From Fusobacterium mortiferum ATCC 9817 (GTDB taxonomy: Bacteria; Fusobacteriota; Fusobacteriia; Fusobacteriales; Fusobacteriaceae): a stretch of DNA of 64,000 nucleotides. Below are positions 35,756-44,605 of this stretch, one piece after another. Position 1 is the first letter of the stretch; the number at the start of each line of letters is the position of its first letter. A model generated the notes under the pieces. It made no database searches, was not told the DNA's origin, and saw only the letters and a program-made list of their open reading frames with translations. Location: contig NZ_GL987994.1 of the NCBI RefSeq assembly GCF_000158195.2, positions 492,343 through 556,342 of the forward strand, read 5' to 3'. The translations under genes and the position numbers were made by a program.

Positions 35756-36379
35756 TTGAAGGTAGATTTACATTTACATGATAGTAAATATTCAAGTGAT
35801 AGTCATGTTTCAATAGCTGAGATAATTGAAGAGGCGAGAAGAAAGGGATTAGATGGGATAGCTCTAACTAATCATGAGAGTGTTGAAGTAAAAGAAGAGA
35901 TAGAGGAGTTAGTAAAAAAATATAACTTTCCAATATTTCCAGGTGTTGAGTATTTAACTAAAGATGGAGATATAGTGGCATTTGGAATAGATAAGTTACC
36001 TGAAGAGCAGATGACAGCTCAAGAGTTTATAGATTATGTGAATAAACAGGGAGGAACTTGTACAGCAGCACATCCATTTAGAACTAACAACAGAGGATTA
36101 AAAGAGAAATTAAATATTGTTAAGGGACTTACAGCGATAGAAGGGTACAATGGAAGTACACAAGATATACACAATGATATGGCAGCTCAAATTGGAAAGA
36201 AATTAGGGATACAGGTAATAGGTTCTAGTGATGCTCATATTCAAAGTAAGGTTGGAGTATTTGCAACACTGTTACCATATCCAGTAAAAAATGTAAAAGA
36301 GTTGATAGAAGCTCTGAAAACTAATAGATGTAAACCATTGGTTTATAAAGATGGAAAATATGAGGTAATTGAATATTAA
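35756..36379 (+). CDS. PHP-domain phosphoesterase
   Basis: A 207-residue protein of the PHP family with metal-binding motifs DLHLHDSKYSSDS at residues 3-15, ALTNHES (about 37-43), the TAAHPFRTNN stretch (about 103) with His, and GSSDAHI near 161-167. PHP proteins of this size hydrolyse small phosphate esters or nucleotides such as the 3',5'-bisphosphate of AMP; the substrate is not evident. Start is TTG 35756 with a GGGAGGAG site, chosen because it begins the PHP fold directly. Followed by the ferric-type ABC operon. Confidence 0.85.
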   Translation: MKVDLHLHDSKYSSDSHVSIAEIIEEARRKGLDGIALTNHESVEVKEEIEELVKKYNFPIFPGVEYLTKDGDIVAFGIDKLPEEQMTAQEFIDYVNKQGGTCTAAHPFRTNNRGLKEKLNIVKGLTAIEGYNGSTQDIHNDMAAQIGKKLGIQVIGSSDAHIQSKVGVFATLLPYPVKNVKELIEALKTNRCKPLVYKDGKYEVIEY

Positions 36380-36408
36380 TATTTTGGTATAAATTTAGGA
36401 GGAGCAAG

Positions 36409-37395
36409 ATGAAAAAAATTTTATTAGCAATGCTTTTTGGAGCAATGACTTTAACTTCATTTGCAGAAGGGAAATTAAAAGTAGTAGCAGCTTATGGTGG
36501 AAAAGAAAAGATATTCCAACAATTTAGTAAAGATACAGGAATAGAGGTAGACTTCATAGATATGTCATCAGGAGAGGTACTATCTAAGTTACAAGCTGAA
36601 AAAGGAAAACCATCAGCAGATGTTTGGTTTGGTGGAGGGCTAGATAGTTTTATAAGTGCAAAAAATAAAGGACTTTTAGAGAAATATATATCTCCAGAGA
36701 TGGAAGAAGTACCTCTAAAATATAGAGATAAAGATGGATATTGGTCAGGAGTTTCTTTAGTTCTAGTAGGATTTATGGTAAATAATGAAATATTAGAAGA
36801 TAGAGGATTAGAAGCACCAAAAACTTGGGCAGACTTAGCAAAAGAGGAGTATAGAGATGAGGTTATTATGGCTAACCCAGCTATCTCTGGAACTAACTAT
36901 GCAATGGTAAGTAACCTTATTCAAGAGATGGGAGATGAAAAAGCTTGGGCATATTTTGAAGAGTTAAATAAAAATGTTCCTTTCTTGGCTAAAAGAGGAG
37001 GAGAGCCACCTATGAAAGTGGTAACAGGAGAGTTTGGTGTAGCTGTAATCCCAATGTCTGGAGAGTTTATCCTATTAGAAGAAAAATATCCAGTAACTAC
37101 TTATTATCCAGAGGATATGATTCCTTGGGTTCCAGCTGGAATGGCAATATTTAAAAATGCTGAAAACTTAGACTCAGCTAAGAAATTTGTTGACTGGGCT
37201 CTATCTGAAAAAGGTCAAACAGTTATAAGAGATGAAGATCCAAGAGCAATGGTAAGAGATGGAATAGCCACTCCAGATGTAGTTAAAAAAATAGATATGG
37301 ACAAACTTATTAATATAGATATAGATGTATTGGGAAATGACAGGGAAAAGGTTTTAAATGAATGGAATAAGAGATTTGGAAATAAAGCGAAATAA
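36409..37395 (+). CDS. Ferric-type ABC transporter substrate-binding protein
   Basis: A 328-residue periplasmic binding protein of the FbpA/AfuA family (solute-binding family 1), with signal peptide MKKILLAMLFGAMTLTSFA and the mature start EGKLKVVAAYGG. It has the ADVWFGGGLDSF and GYWSGVSLVLVGF motifs, and a TTYYPED segment (about 224-230) that includes adjacent tyrosines of the kind that bind iron. Iron is likely but an organophosphate ligand cannot be excluded. The permease gene begins inside its last 38 bases. An AGGAGG site and a TATAAA-like -10 lie upstream. Confidence 0.85.
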   Translation: MKKILLAMLFGAMTLTSFAEGKLKVVAAYGGKEKIFQQFSKDTGIEVDFIDMSSGEVLSKLQAEKGKPSADVWFGGGLDSFISAKNKGLLEKYISPEMEEVPLKYRDKDGYWSGVSLVLVGFMVNNEILEDRGLEAPKTWADLAKEEYRDEVIMANPAISGTNYAMVSNLIQEMGDEKAWAYFEELNKNVPFLAKRGGEPPMKVVTGEFGVAVIPMSGEFILLEEKYPVTTYYPEDMIPWVPAGMAIFKNAENLDSAKKFVDWALSEKGQTVIRDEDPRAMVRDGIATPDVVKKIDMDKLINIDIDVLGNDREKVLNEWNKRFGNKAK

Positions 37396-39001
37396 TCTTA
37401 TTTATTATGGAATCTTACTTTGTGTAGTAGTTGGGGTAGTAGTTTTTTCTTTCTACCCCATTTATAAAATACTAGAGGTAAGTTTCTATGATGAAAGTGG
37501 ATTGACATTGAAACATTATGAAGGGATTTTTAGAGATAACTATCCTTTGTTAAAAAATACTCTAATAACCTCTATAATTTCGGCACTACTCTCTACCATA
37601 TTTGGTGGAATGATAGCTTTCTATATGGTATTTTCCAAAGAGAGAGTGAGAAAGTTTTTTCACTATATTTTAATGTTGACAATGATATCTCCACCATTTA
37701 TTTTTGGTATCTCTTATATAACTCTTTTTGGGAGAAGAGGGCTTATAACTTATAGATTTTTAGGATTACATATAAATCCCTATGGACTAAAGGGAATAAT
37801 ATTATTACAACTGATAGGAGAACTTTCCTTTGCTACTTTTATGCTATATGAACTATTTAAAGGTTTAGATTATAATCTCATAGCTGTGTCAAGGTCATTG
37901 GGAGCAAATATGTTGGAGAGTATAAAAAGAGTACTACTTCCTATTTCAGTTCCAGCATTTTTAGGGACATTTTTTATTCTATTTACAAAAAATTTAGCTG
38001 ACTTTGGAAGTGCTGTAATCATAGGTGGAAGGTATAGTACATTAGCTACAGAAGCATATCTTACAGTGATAGGAGAGGGAAATATGCCAAAGGGTTCTGC
38101 TATGACTTTGCTTCTTATTTTTCCAGCTCTTCTATCCTATGTGTTATACAGATTATTTTTATCTAAGAAAAAAAATGAGTATAATCAAAATAAAGGAAAT
38201 GTTTTAAGAAGAGTGGAGTTTTCTCTTCCCATATATTTAAAATTGATTTTAGGAGTTGTGGCTTGGAGCTTCTTTGGAATTATGTTATTGCAGTATGGAG
38301 CTATTTTCTTTTCAGGTTTCTATAACTATACAACAAAGGGGATAGTTTTTACATTGGAATATCTTGAAAGATTTAAACTTTCTACTTTAGATGTCTTTGT
38401 AAGAACTCTTATCTATGCTCTAATTGCTGGATTTTTTTCTGCAATAATAGGGGTGTTGATATCATATTTTAATAAAGAGAGAGATGGCATATTAATAAAA
38501 GTGATTGAATTTTTTTCAAGCTTGCCATATATAATACCAGGGACATTTTTTGGATTGGGATATATACTAGCTTTTAATGATGGGGTTTTAACTTTGACAG
38601 GAACAGCTGCCATAGTAGTACTAAACTGTATATTTAGACAGATTAGTATAGGTATAAAGGCGGGAGATTCTATCTTGGCGAGATTTGATTTGAATTTGCT
38701 AAAGGCTGGAAGAGATTTGGGAGCTACTAAGCTCAATCTTCTTTTGGATATAGTTTTACCAAATTTGAAGTCAGCTTTTTTAATAGCTTTTGTCAACTGT
38801 TTTATAGCTACAATGACAACTATAGGAGCAATTATATTTTTGATATCTCCAGGGGCAAATGTGGCTACAGTTGTATTATTTAACTATGTTTCACAAGGGG
38901 AGTATGGACTAGCTTCTATTACAGCTTTAGCAATAACTTTAATCACTTTTTCTTTGAATATATTAGTAGTAAAATTTTTAAATAATGGAGAGAAAGAATA
39001 A
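37358..39001 (+). CDS. Ferric-type ABC transporter permease (fused double permease)
   Basis: A 547-residue inner-membrane protein with two homologous halves of about six TM helices each. Each half has the cytoplasmic loop that contacts the ATPase: SRSLGANMLESIKRVLLPI near 180 and GRDLGATKLNLLLDIVLPN near 450. This two-domain layout is typical of FbpB/SfuB permeases. It overlaps the binding-protein gene by 38 bases and shares one base with the ATPase start (TAATG), so the three are translationally coupled. Confidence 0.9.
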   Translation: MNGIRDLEIKRNNLIYYGILLCVVVGVVVFSFYPIYKILEVSFYDESGLTLKHYEGIFRDNYPLLKNTLITSIISALLSTIFGGMIAFYMVFSKERVRKFFHYILMLTMISPPFIFGISYITLFGRRGLITYRFLGLHINPYGLKGIILLQLIGELSFATFMLYELFKGLDYNLIAVSRSLGANMLESIKRVLLPISVPAFLGTFFILFTKNLADFGSAVIIGGRYSTLATEAYLTVIGEGNMPKGSAMTLLLIFPALLSYVLYRLFLSKKKNEYNQNKGNVLRRVEFSLPIYLKLILGVVAWSFFGIMLLQYGAIFFSGFYNYTTKGIVFTLEYLERFKLSTLDVFVRTLIYALIAGFFSAIIGVLISYFNKERDGILIKVIEFFSSLPYIIPGTFFGLGYILAFNDGVLTLTGTAAIVVLNCIFRQISIGIKAGDSILARFDLNLLKAGRDLGATKLNLLLDIVLPNLKSAFLIAFVNCFIATMTTIGAIIFLISPGANVATVVLFNYVSQGEYGLASITALAITLITFSLNILVVKFLNNGEKE

Positions 39002-39918
39002 TGTATCTAAAAATTGAGAATATTAGTAAGATATTTGAAAAGGAAAGAGGGGTAAAAAATATCTCTTTTCAACTGGAAAAGGGAGAGTTGGTATCTTTTT
39101 TAGGTCCTAGTGGTTGTGGAAAAACAACGTTACTAAATATAATAGGTGGATTTGTAAAAAATGATAGTGGGAGTATCTATCTAGAAGATAAAGATATAAC
39201 TGAGTACCCTCCAGAGAAGAGAGAGATTGTAACAGTATTTCAAAACTATGCACTTTTTCCTCATATGAATGTAGTAGAGAATGTAAAATATGGATTAAAA
39301 TATAGAGGATATAATAAAGAGGAACAGATAAAATTAGCTAAGGAGTATCTAAAAATAGTAGGACTTGAGGGGTATGAAAAAAACTCTGTGGGAGAACTAA
39401 GTGGAGGACAGCAACAAAGAGTTGCCTTAGCTAGAGCTTTGGTATTACAACCTAAAATTTTACTTTTAGATGAGCCTTTTAGTAATCTTGATGCAAAATT
39501 AAAAATAGCTATGAGAGAGGAGATAAAGGAGTTACAAAAGAGATTGGGAATAAGTATGATATTTGTAACTCACGACCAAGAGGAAGCTTTGAGTATCTCT
39601 GATAGAATAGTTGTTATGTCAAATGGAGAGATAGTTCAAATAGGAAAACCTGAAGAGATATACTATTCTCCTAAAAATAGATATGTAGCTGAATTTATAG
39701 GGAAGATAAACTTTTTAGAAATAGGAAATAAAAGACCAGAAGAGATAAAAATGAGAAGGGATGACAGTGGAGATGCTGTTATTTTAAATAGAGAGTTTAT
39801 GGGAGCTACAACTCTATTTGTAGTGGAGAGATTGGAGAAAAAAATATATGTAACTATTCCTGGAGAAGAAGCTTTAAAATATAGAGTGGGAGATAGGGTG
39901 GTACTAGAGTTGAAATAA
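39001..39918 (+). CDS. Ferric-type ABC transporter ATP-binding protein
   Basis: A 305-residue cytoplasmic ATPase that powers the permease encoded upstream. Walker A is GPSGCGKTT at 35-43, Q-loop VFQNYALFPHM (about 79-89), signature LSGGQQQRVALARAL (about 133), Walker B LLLDEPFSNLD (about 153) and H-loop FVTHDQEEAL (about 188). A short C-terminal TOBE-like region is present. Family name FbpC/PotA-like. Length is somewhat below the 340-350 residues of classical FbpC, so the regulatory domain is reduced. Confidence 0.92.
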   Translation: MYLKIENISKIFEKERGVKNISFQLEKGELVSFLGPSGCGKTTLLNIIGGFVKNDSGSIYLEDKDITEYPPEKREIVTVFQNYALFPHMNVVENVKYGLKYRGYNKEEQIKLAKEYLKIVGLEGYEKNSVGELSGGQQQRVALARALVLQPKILLLDEPFSNLDAKLKIAMREEIKELQKRLGISMIFVTHDQEEALSISDRIVVMSNGEIVQIGKPEEIYYSPKNRYVAEFIGKINFLEIGNKRPEEIKMRRDDSGDAVILNREFMGATTLFVVERLEKKIYVTIPGEEALKYRVGDRVVLELK

Positions 39919-39925
39919 AAAATTA

Positions 39926-39954
39926 TTGACAAAAGAAAACAGTTGTGATATTAT
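39926..39954 (+). promoter_or_regulatory. Promoter of the leader ORF / amino-acid binding protein / DDAH unit
   Basis: TTGACA (39926-39931), a 17-base spacer and TATTAT (39949-39954) with a preceding TGA extended -10. It ends about 30 bases ahead of the 35-codon ORF. Confidence 0.82.
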
Positions 39955-39984
39955 TATTTCAACAATATTAGAGGAGGTAGTAGA

Positions 39985-40092
39985 ATGCTAAGGACAATGA
40001 AGTTAAGGAAATATTTAACAAAAAAATATTTATTAACTTTTAGTGTGTCTGAAAATTTTACTATTTCACAATTAGGAGAGAGGTGTAATTAG
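39985..40092 (+). CDS. 35-residue leader ORF upstream of the amino-acid transport gene
   Basis: An ATG with a GAGGAGG site opens a 35-codon frame beginning MLRTMKLRKYLTKKYLLTF and ending ..GERCN. All three Arg codons are AGG. The ORF lies between a strong promoter and a terminator, upstream of an amino-acid binding protein and a methylarginine hydrolase, so an attenuating leader is possible. A small stem GGTGTA/TATACC overlaps its end. No homologue is recognised, and an Arg-responsive role is speculative. Confidence 0.45.
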   Translation: MLRTMKLRKYLTKKYLLTFSVSENFTISQLGERCN

Positions 40093-40138
40093 TATACCTA
40101 TTTTCTAGTTATTTTGTGTATATAATTTTTGTATTTAA

Positions 40139-40171
40139 CAGACTTACATTAAAAGTAGGTCTGTTTTTTTT
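40139..40171 (+). terminator. Terminator/attenuator before the amino-acid binding protein
   Basis: CAGACTTAC (40139-40147) pairs with GTAGGTCTG (40155-40163), one G-U pair, followed by eight T residues. It sits between promoter and gene with no other promoter evident after it, so it must be partly or conditionally read through. Confidence 0.85.
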
Positions 40172-40195
40172 ATTACATCAAAGGGGGAATATTTT

Positions 40196-40936
40196 ATGAA
40201 AGGAAGTGTAAAATTTCTATTGATAGGAGCTATGGCTCTTATGCTTGGAGCTTGTGGAGGAGGTGAGAAGCAAACTGTATTAGACACAAATCGTGTATAT
40301 AAAGTTGGAACTACTGCTGAGTATCCACCATTTGAAACTTTGGAAAATGGAAAAATAGTAGGTTATGATGTAGATGTAATTGATGCTGTGGCAAAGAAGA
40401 TAGGAATTAAGTATGAGTGGAAAGATATGAATTTTGATGGATTAATCTCTGCTTTACAGTTTAAAAAGATAGATATTGTAATAGCAGGAATAAGTTCAAG
40501 TCCAGAGAGAGAAAAAGTAGTTAATTTTTCTATACCTTATCACGAATCAAAGACGGCCTATATTATGAATAAAAATAATCCTATGACTATGGAAGAGCTA
40601 AAGGGAAAAACTTTTGGAGTAGATTTAGGAACTAGCTATGAAACAACAGCTAGAAGTATAGAGGGAGCAAAGGTAATAGCTTTTTCATCAACGGGCGGAA
40701 CACTATTAGCATTAAAAAGTCAGAAAGTAGATTGTATTATGGTAGGAGAGGTAGTGGCTAATGAGTATATAGAAAAAAATCCAGAGTTAGTTATCTTTGG
40801 TTATGGTGATGGAGAAGCTTGTTCTATAGCTTTCAATAAAGATGATATAGCTTTACAACAAAGTTTTAATAAGGCTTTAGCTGAGTTAAAAGAAGATGGA
40901 ACTTTAAAAAAATTACAAGATAAATATGGAATTTAA
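40196..40936 (+). CDS. Amino-acid ABC transporter binding lipoprotein (family 3)
   Basis: A 246-residue lipoprotein. The lipobox is LGAC (Cys near residue 20), followed by GGGEK, so it would be anchored to the inner membrane or inner face of the outer membrane. The mature part is the family 3 (polar amino acid) binding fold: YKVGTTAEYPPFETLENGK, GYDVDVIDAVAKKIG, FDGLISALQFKKIDIVIAGI, SSTGGTLLALKSQKVDCI. The next gene is a dimethylarginine hydrolase, so arginine or methylarginine are plausible ligands by context. No permease or ATPase gene is adjacent, unlike complete importers. Confidence 0.88.
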   Translation: MKGSVKFLLIGAMALMLGACGGGEKQTVLDTNRVYKVGTTAEYPPFETLENGKIVGYDVDVIDAVAKKIGIKYEWKDMNFDGLISALQFKKIDIVIAGISSSPEREKVVNFSIPYHESKTAYIMNKNNPMTMEELKGKTFGVDLGTSYETTARSIEGAKVIAFSSTGGTLLALKSQKVDCIMVGEVVANEYIEKNPELVIFGYGDGEACSIAFNKDDIALQQSFNKALAELKEDGTLKKLQDKYGI

Positions 40937-40961
40937 TATATAAAACAACGGAGGGAAAAAT

Positions 40962-41732
40962 ATGTTTAAAAATGTAATTGTGAGAACACCAAGTAAATCA
41001 ATATGTGATGGAATAACTTCAGCACCAGAGTTAGGGAAACCTATCTATGAGAAAGCTTTGGAGCAACATAAGGGGTATATAGAGACATTGAAAAAATGTG
41101 GAGTAGAGGTAGAGGTATTAGAGCCACTAGATGAATTTCCAGATTCTTGCTTTGTAGAAGATGTAGCTGTGCTAACTAAAAATTGTGCTATTATAACAAA
41201 TCCAGGGGCAAGTAGTAGAAATAAGGAGAAGGAGTATATCATTGAACCTATAAAGAAATACTATCCAGAGGAGAAGATAGAGTATATAAAAGAGCCTGAA
41301 ACTTTAGATGGTGGAGATGTGATGATGGTAGGAAATCACTTCTATGTGGGAAAATCTGCTAGAACTAATGCAGAGGGAATAAAACAGTTTATAGAGATTT
41401 TAGAAAAGTATGGACATACTGGAAGTGAAGTAACATTAGAAGAGGTATTACACTTAAAAACAGGAGTAAACTATATAGAAAATAATACTCTTTTAGTATC
41501 TGGAGAGTTTATAACAAAGGAAGAGTTCAAAGATTATAAGAAGATAGTGATACCAGAAGATGAGGCTTATGCTTCTAACTGTATCTGGGTAAATGGAACT
41601 GTGATTGTACCAAGTGGATATCCTAAGGTGAAAAAAGCAATAGAGGAAGCTGGATACAAGGTAATATGCACAGATACATCTGAGTTTAGAAAGATTGATG
41701 GGGGACTTAGCTGTCTATCTTTGAGATTTTAG
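40962..41732 (+). CDS. Dimethylarginine dimethylaminohydrolase (DDAH) family
   Basis: A 256-residue guanidino-modifying enzyme. The usual length of bacterial DDAH is about 255. The substrate-binding region has PDSCFVEDVAV (about 60-70); the catalytic His is H164 in EVLHLKTG; the nucleophile is Cys251 in the C-terminal GGLSCLSLRF. DDAH hydrolyses N-methylarginines to citrulline and methylamines; closely related arginine deiminases and amidinotransferases share the fold, so arginine-type substrates remain possible. It follows the binding lipoprotein by 25 bases and ends at a terminator. Confidence 0.85.
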   Translation: MFKNVIVRTPSKSICDGITSAPELGKPIYEKALEQHKGYIETLKKCGVEVEVLEPLDEFPDSCFVEDVAVLTKNCAIITNPGASSRNKEKEYIIEPIKKYYPEEKIEYIKEPETLDGGDVMMVGNHFYVGKSARTNAEGIKQFIEILEKYGHTGSEVTLEEVLHLKTGVNYIENNTLLVSGEFITKEEFKDYKKIVIPEDEAYASNCIWVNGTVIVPSGYPKVKKAIEEAGYKVICTDTSEFRKIDGGLSCLSLRF

Positions 41733-41739
41733 TAGTTTT

Positions 41740-41772
41740 GGTGTTGATGAGAAATCATTGACACCTTTTTTT
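41740..41772 (+). terminator. Terminator after the DDAH gene
   Basis: GGTGTTGATGA (41740-41750) pairs along its length with TCATTGACACC (two G-U pairs) around a GAAA loop, then seven T residues. Confidence 0.85.
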
Positions 41773-41870
41773 ATTTAAAGAGCTGATACTTATTTATATT
41801 AGTTGGTATCGGTGAGAAAATAGTAGTAAAATTATAGAAGGTATGGAAAGTAAAGATAATAAAAAATCTA

Positions 41871-41915
41871 TCTTACTAAAATTTTAGTAGAATGGGATAT
41901 AGAATTAAAAAGATA
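41871..41915 (+). repeat. Left direct repeat of the accessory module
   Basis: The block starts with TCTTACTAAAATTTTAGTAG and is repeated at 45391, about 3.5 kb downstream. It includes the perfect 16-base palindrome TACTAAAATTTTAGTA (41874-41889). In one frame it reads LTKILVEWDIELKR then a stop, so it may be a 3' remnant of a repeated gene. The rest of the 400-base gap to 42150 has another hairpin (CACTATACT/AGTATAGTG at 41921) and no convincing gene. Confidence 0.65.
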
Positions 41916-42149
41916 AAAAGCACTATACTAAAATTTAAGTATAGTGAGAAAAGTAAGTAAAATCTATTTAGAAATTATAGGAAAATATGGTAAAATAGAG
42001 TAGAAAAGCTGGATAAAATTAATAGAAGAAAATATTTATTTCAGAAGTAAGTTTATTTTTAAAAAGATTATTTTGAATTAAATAATAAACTTTATACTTT
42101 ATTATGAAATGAGTTATTAGAAAGTTTAGTTAAATATGAGGGGGAGAAG

Positions 42150-42806
42150 TTGGAAAATATAATAGTATGGGGAGGAATAATTACAATGAATTTACTATTT
42201 GTATTTATTTCTCCAATATTGGATAGCTTATCAGATAATGAGAATAGAGAAAAATTAGAAAAAAAGTGGTTAAAAGCTTTTATAATAATTTTGATAGTAA
42301 GTAAAATAATAACTTATTATATAAATGAATATGAGATTGATAGTCAATTAATATTTGATTTTATTAATGGAAATTTAAAATTTTTATTTAATAAGGGAGA
42401 AAATCCAATAATAAATTTACTAGAAATTATAGTAAATATTTCTTAGTCTTTAGAAATATATTTAGGAGTAATTTCAGTTTTAGTTGCTATATATATTTAT
42501 TTAATAGGATTAAATGATGATTTTAAAAAATATGTATTATTAACTTTATTAGGAGAAGGAAGACCACTTTATTTAACAGTATTTTTGTTAATTTTATATT
42601 TCTTTAATGTTTCTCCTATTCTTTTTATTGGGTTAAATATAGTTGTTTTTTATGAGTTATATAATATGATAAAAGAAACTTTTAAAATAACAAATAATGG
42701 ATATTTTAAAACTAACTGGGATAAAGAAATTATTAACCAGTTACTAAAAATAAGAAATATAAAAGCTTTAGAGAATATGTATTATGAAATAAGAAAAAAA
42801 TTATGA
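42150..42806 (+). pseudogene. Membrane protein of the accessory module, interrupted by an in-frame amber codon
   Basis: A TTG at 42150 behind a GAGGGGGAG site starts a frame with about four hydrophobic segments over 219 codons, but a TAG at 42444-42446 stops it after 98 residues. The frame then stays open (SLEIYLGVISVLVAIYIYL onward) to TGA at 42804-42806. That stop overlaps the ATG of the next gene (ATGA), as expected if the two were coupled. A second start within the distal half (near 42585) lacks a good ribosome site. No family recognised. Likely a substitution-inactivated gene, a read-through stop, or an error. Confidence 0.6.
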
Positions 42807-44602
42807 AAGCTATTTTAGAAAAAGATTTCATTCTTTTAGAAGAAACAATATTTTATTACCAAGAGCTTTTGATGGCAGACAGTTTAAAAGAAATTCCAGA
42901 AGATTATATTTTACCTTTTGAAAAAATTGATAATAAAAAACAGGAAGATTTTCAAGAGAATATTAATTTACCAAAAGAATTTAAGAATAGTGTTACGAAT
43001 AGTGAGCAAGAGAGAATAGAAAGAAAAGAGAATTACGAAAGAAATACTTTAGTTATTAGAGAAATGAAAAAAGCAGTGAGATTTTTATATAAAATATATA
43101 AACTGTTAATTAAAGAACCTGATAATAATTTATTTGAAGAAATTTCAGATGTAAATTTAGTATTAGGAAAATATTATTTAGAAAAACAAGAATATTCAAC
43201 AGCAAGAGCATATTTTGATTTTTTAAAATTAAAATATAAATACTTAAAAAATAATGAAGTGTATTCTAAAGAAATAAAAGAGCTGTATTTATTTAGTGGA
43301 CTAAGATATTATGAAACGTATTATGAAAAATTATCAGAGGAACAAGAGATAATTATACTAAAATCTATACTAAATCTATTTAATGAGATGGTAGAAAATG
43401 ATGATATTGAAGATATTTTAAGGTACCAAGAAATTTTTACAAGAAAAAGAGAAGAAGTTGATATGATTTTATTAAAAGAATACACAAGGTTACTTTTGAT
43501 ATTTTTATTAGAAAAAAAGGGGACTAAGAGTAAAAAAGAAACTGAAATAAAAAATATCATAAATTCAATAGAAAATAAATATTTATATGATTCTAACAAA
43601 TTATTAGAAAAAATATATATTCAAAGTGCTGAGAAAGAATGGGATAGAAAATTTGATATAATTGATTATATTTATAATAAGCCAGATATTTTTGGATTAT
43701 CAACAGGGAGTATTCCAGTTAATTGTACAAGAGATATAATTTTAAGATTAATGGATAAAGTATATTACAGTATTAGTGATGACTTTATAATAGATAACTA
43801 TGAAGAGCTAGAAATAAAAATTTCTGAATTAAAATTAGAAAATTTAAATTCTAGGCTTAATGAGTTATCTGATAGTATAAGAATGAAAAAGGCTGAAAAA
43901 ATAAGTAAAATTCAATTAACAGAGGAAGAATTAACTAAAATTTATAGTTTTGTTAGTGAAGAAAATAGTAGTTTTTATAAATTTTTAAATTTTAATTTAA
44001 AATATAGTTTTTCTTTAATTTTTCTATCAAAGAAAAGTGAATGGGAGAAAGATTTTAAAGGGTATAAAACAATTTATGAAAATAGATTTATTAAAAATTT
44101 AATAAATACTAAAAGTTACTTAATAAATTCCTATATCAATTTACTAAATGAATTTTGGTTTATTGAATGTATAAAAACTCAAATTAAAAAAATTGAGAAT
44201 ATTGAAGAAATATTCAAGCTAGAAAAAGATAAGTATTTTATACTTTCTAATAACTCAAATAGGAGATTTTTAAATAAGATTGGAATTTTAACTCATTACT
44301 TTTCAAATTGGAATATGGAAAAAACTTATATTATAAATAAAAAGTCAATAAAAGAGATTATCTTCTATCTTCCAGAAGGGTATGACAGATTAAAATATAC
44401 TTATGTAGAAATTGAATCTTTAAAAGATAATAAAGATGAAAAAATCTTAGAGATAATTGAGGGAGAAACTAAAGAAGAAAAAGAGTTAATAAGACAAGGA
44501 AGTAGTATTTTAAAAGTTGCTAAGAAAATGGAGATAGTATTTAATGATGAAATTGAAATTTATGAGGTTTCAAATGAAAAACTAAAAGATGAGGAAAGAT
44601 AG
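42803..44602 (+). CDS. 599-residue protein of unknown function, accessory module
   Basis: A soluble-looking, highly charged protein with no recognised motif. The N-terminal 300 residues are almost entirely helical, with patterns such as LGKYYLEKQEYSTARAYFDF (about 122-141) that resemble TPR-type repeats. The central part contains a GLSTGSIPVNC turn, and the C-terminus holds an IFYLPEGYDRL segment (about 510) and strands. It overlaps the upstream membrane frame by 4 bases and precedes a nuclease gene by 3 bases, so all three form one transcription unit. A scaffold or sensor role is only a guess from position. Confidence 0.7.
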   Translation: MKAILEKDFILLEETIFYYQELLMADSLKEIPEDYILPFEKIDNKKQEDFQENINLPKEFKNSVTNSEQERIERKENYERNTLVIREMKKAVRFLYKIYKLLIKEPDNNLFEEISDVNLVLGKYYLEKQEYSTARAYFDFLKLKYKYLKNNEVYSKEIKELYLFSGLRYYETYYEKLSEEQEIIILKSILNLFNEMVENDDIEDILRYQEIFTRKREEVDMILLKEYTRLLLIFLLEKKGTKSKKETEIKNIINSIENKYLYDSNKLLEKIYIQSAEKEWDRKFDIIDYIYNKPDIFGLSTGSIPVNCTRDIILRLMDKVYYSISDDFIIDNYEELEIKISELKLENLNSRLNELSDSIRMKKAEKISKIQLTEEELTKIYSFVSEENSSFYKFLNFNLKYSFSLIFLSKKSEWEKDFKGYKTIYENRFIKNLINTKSYLINSYINLLNEFWFIECIKTQIKKIENIEEIFKLEKDKYFILSNNSNRRFLNKIGILTHYFSNWNMEKTYIINKKSIKEIIFYLPEGYDRLKYTYVEIESLKDNKDEKILEIIEGETKEEKELIRQGSSILKVAKKMEIVFNDEIEIYEVSNEKLKDEER

Positions 44603-44605
44603 ACT

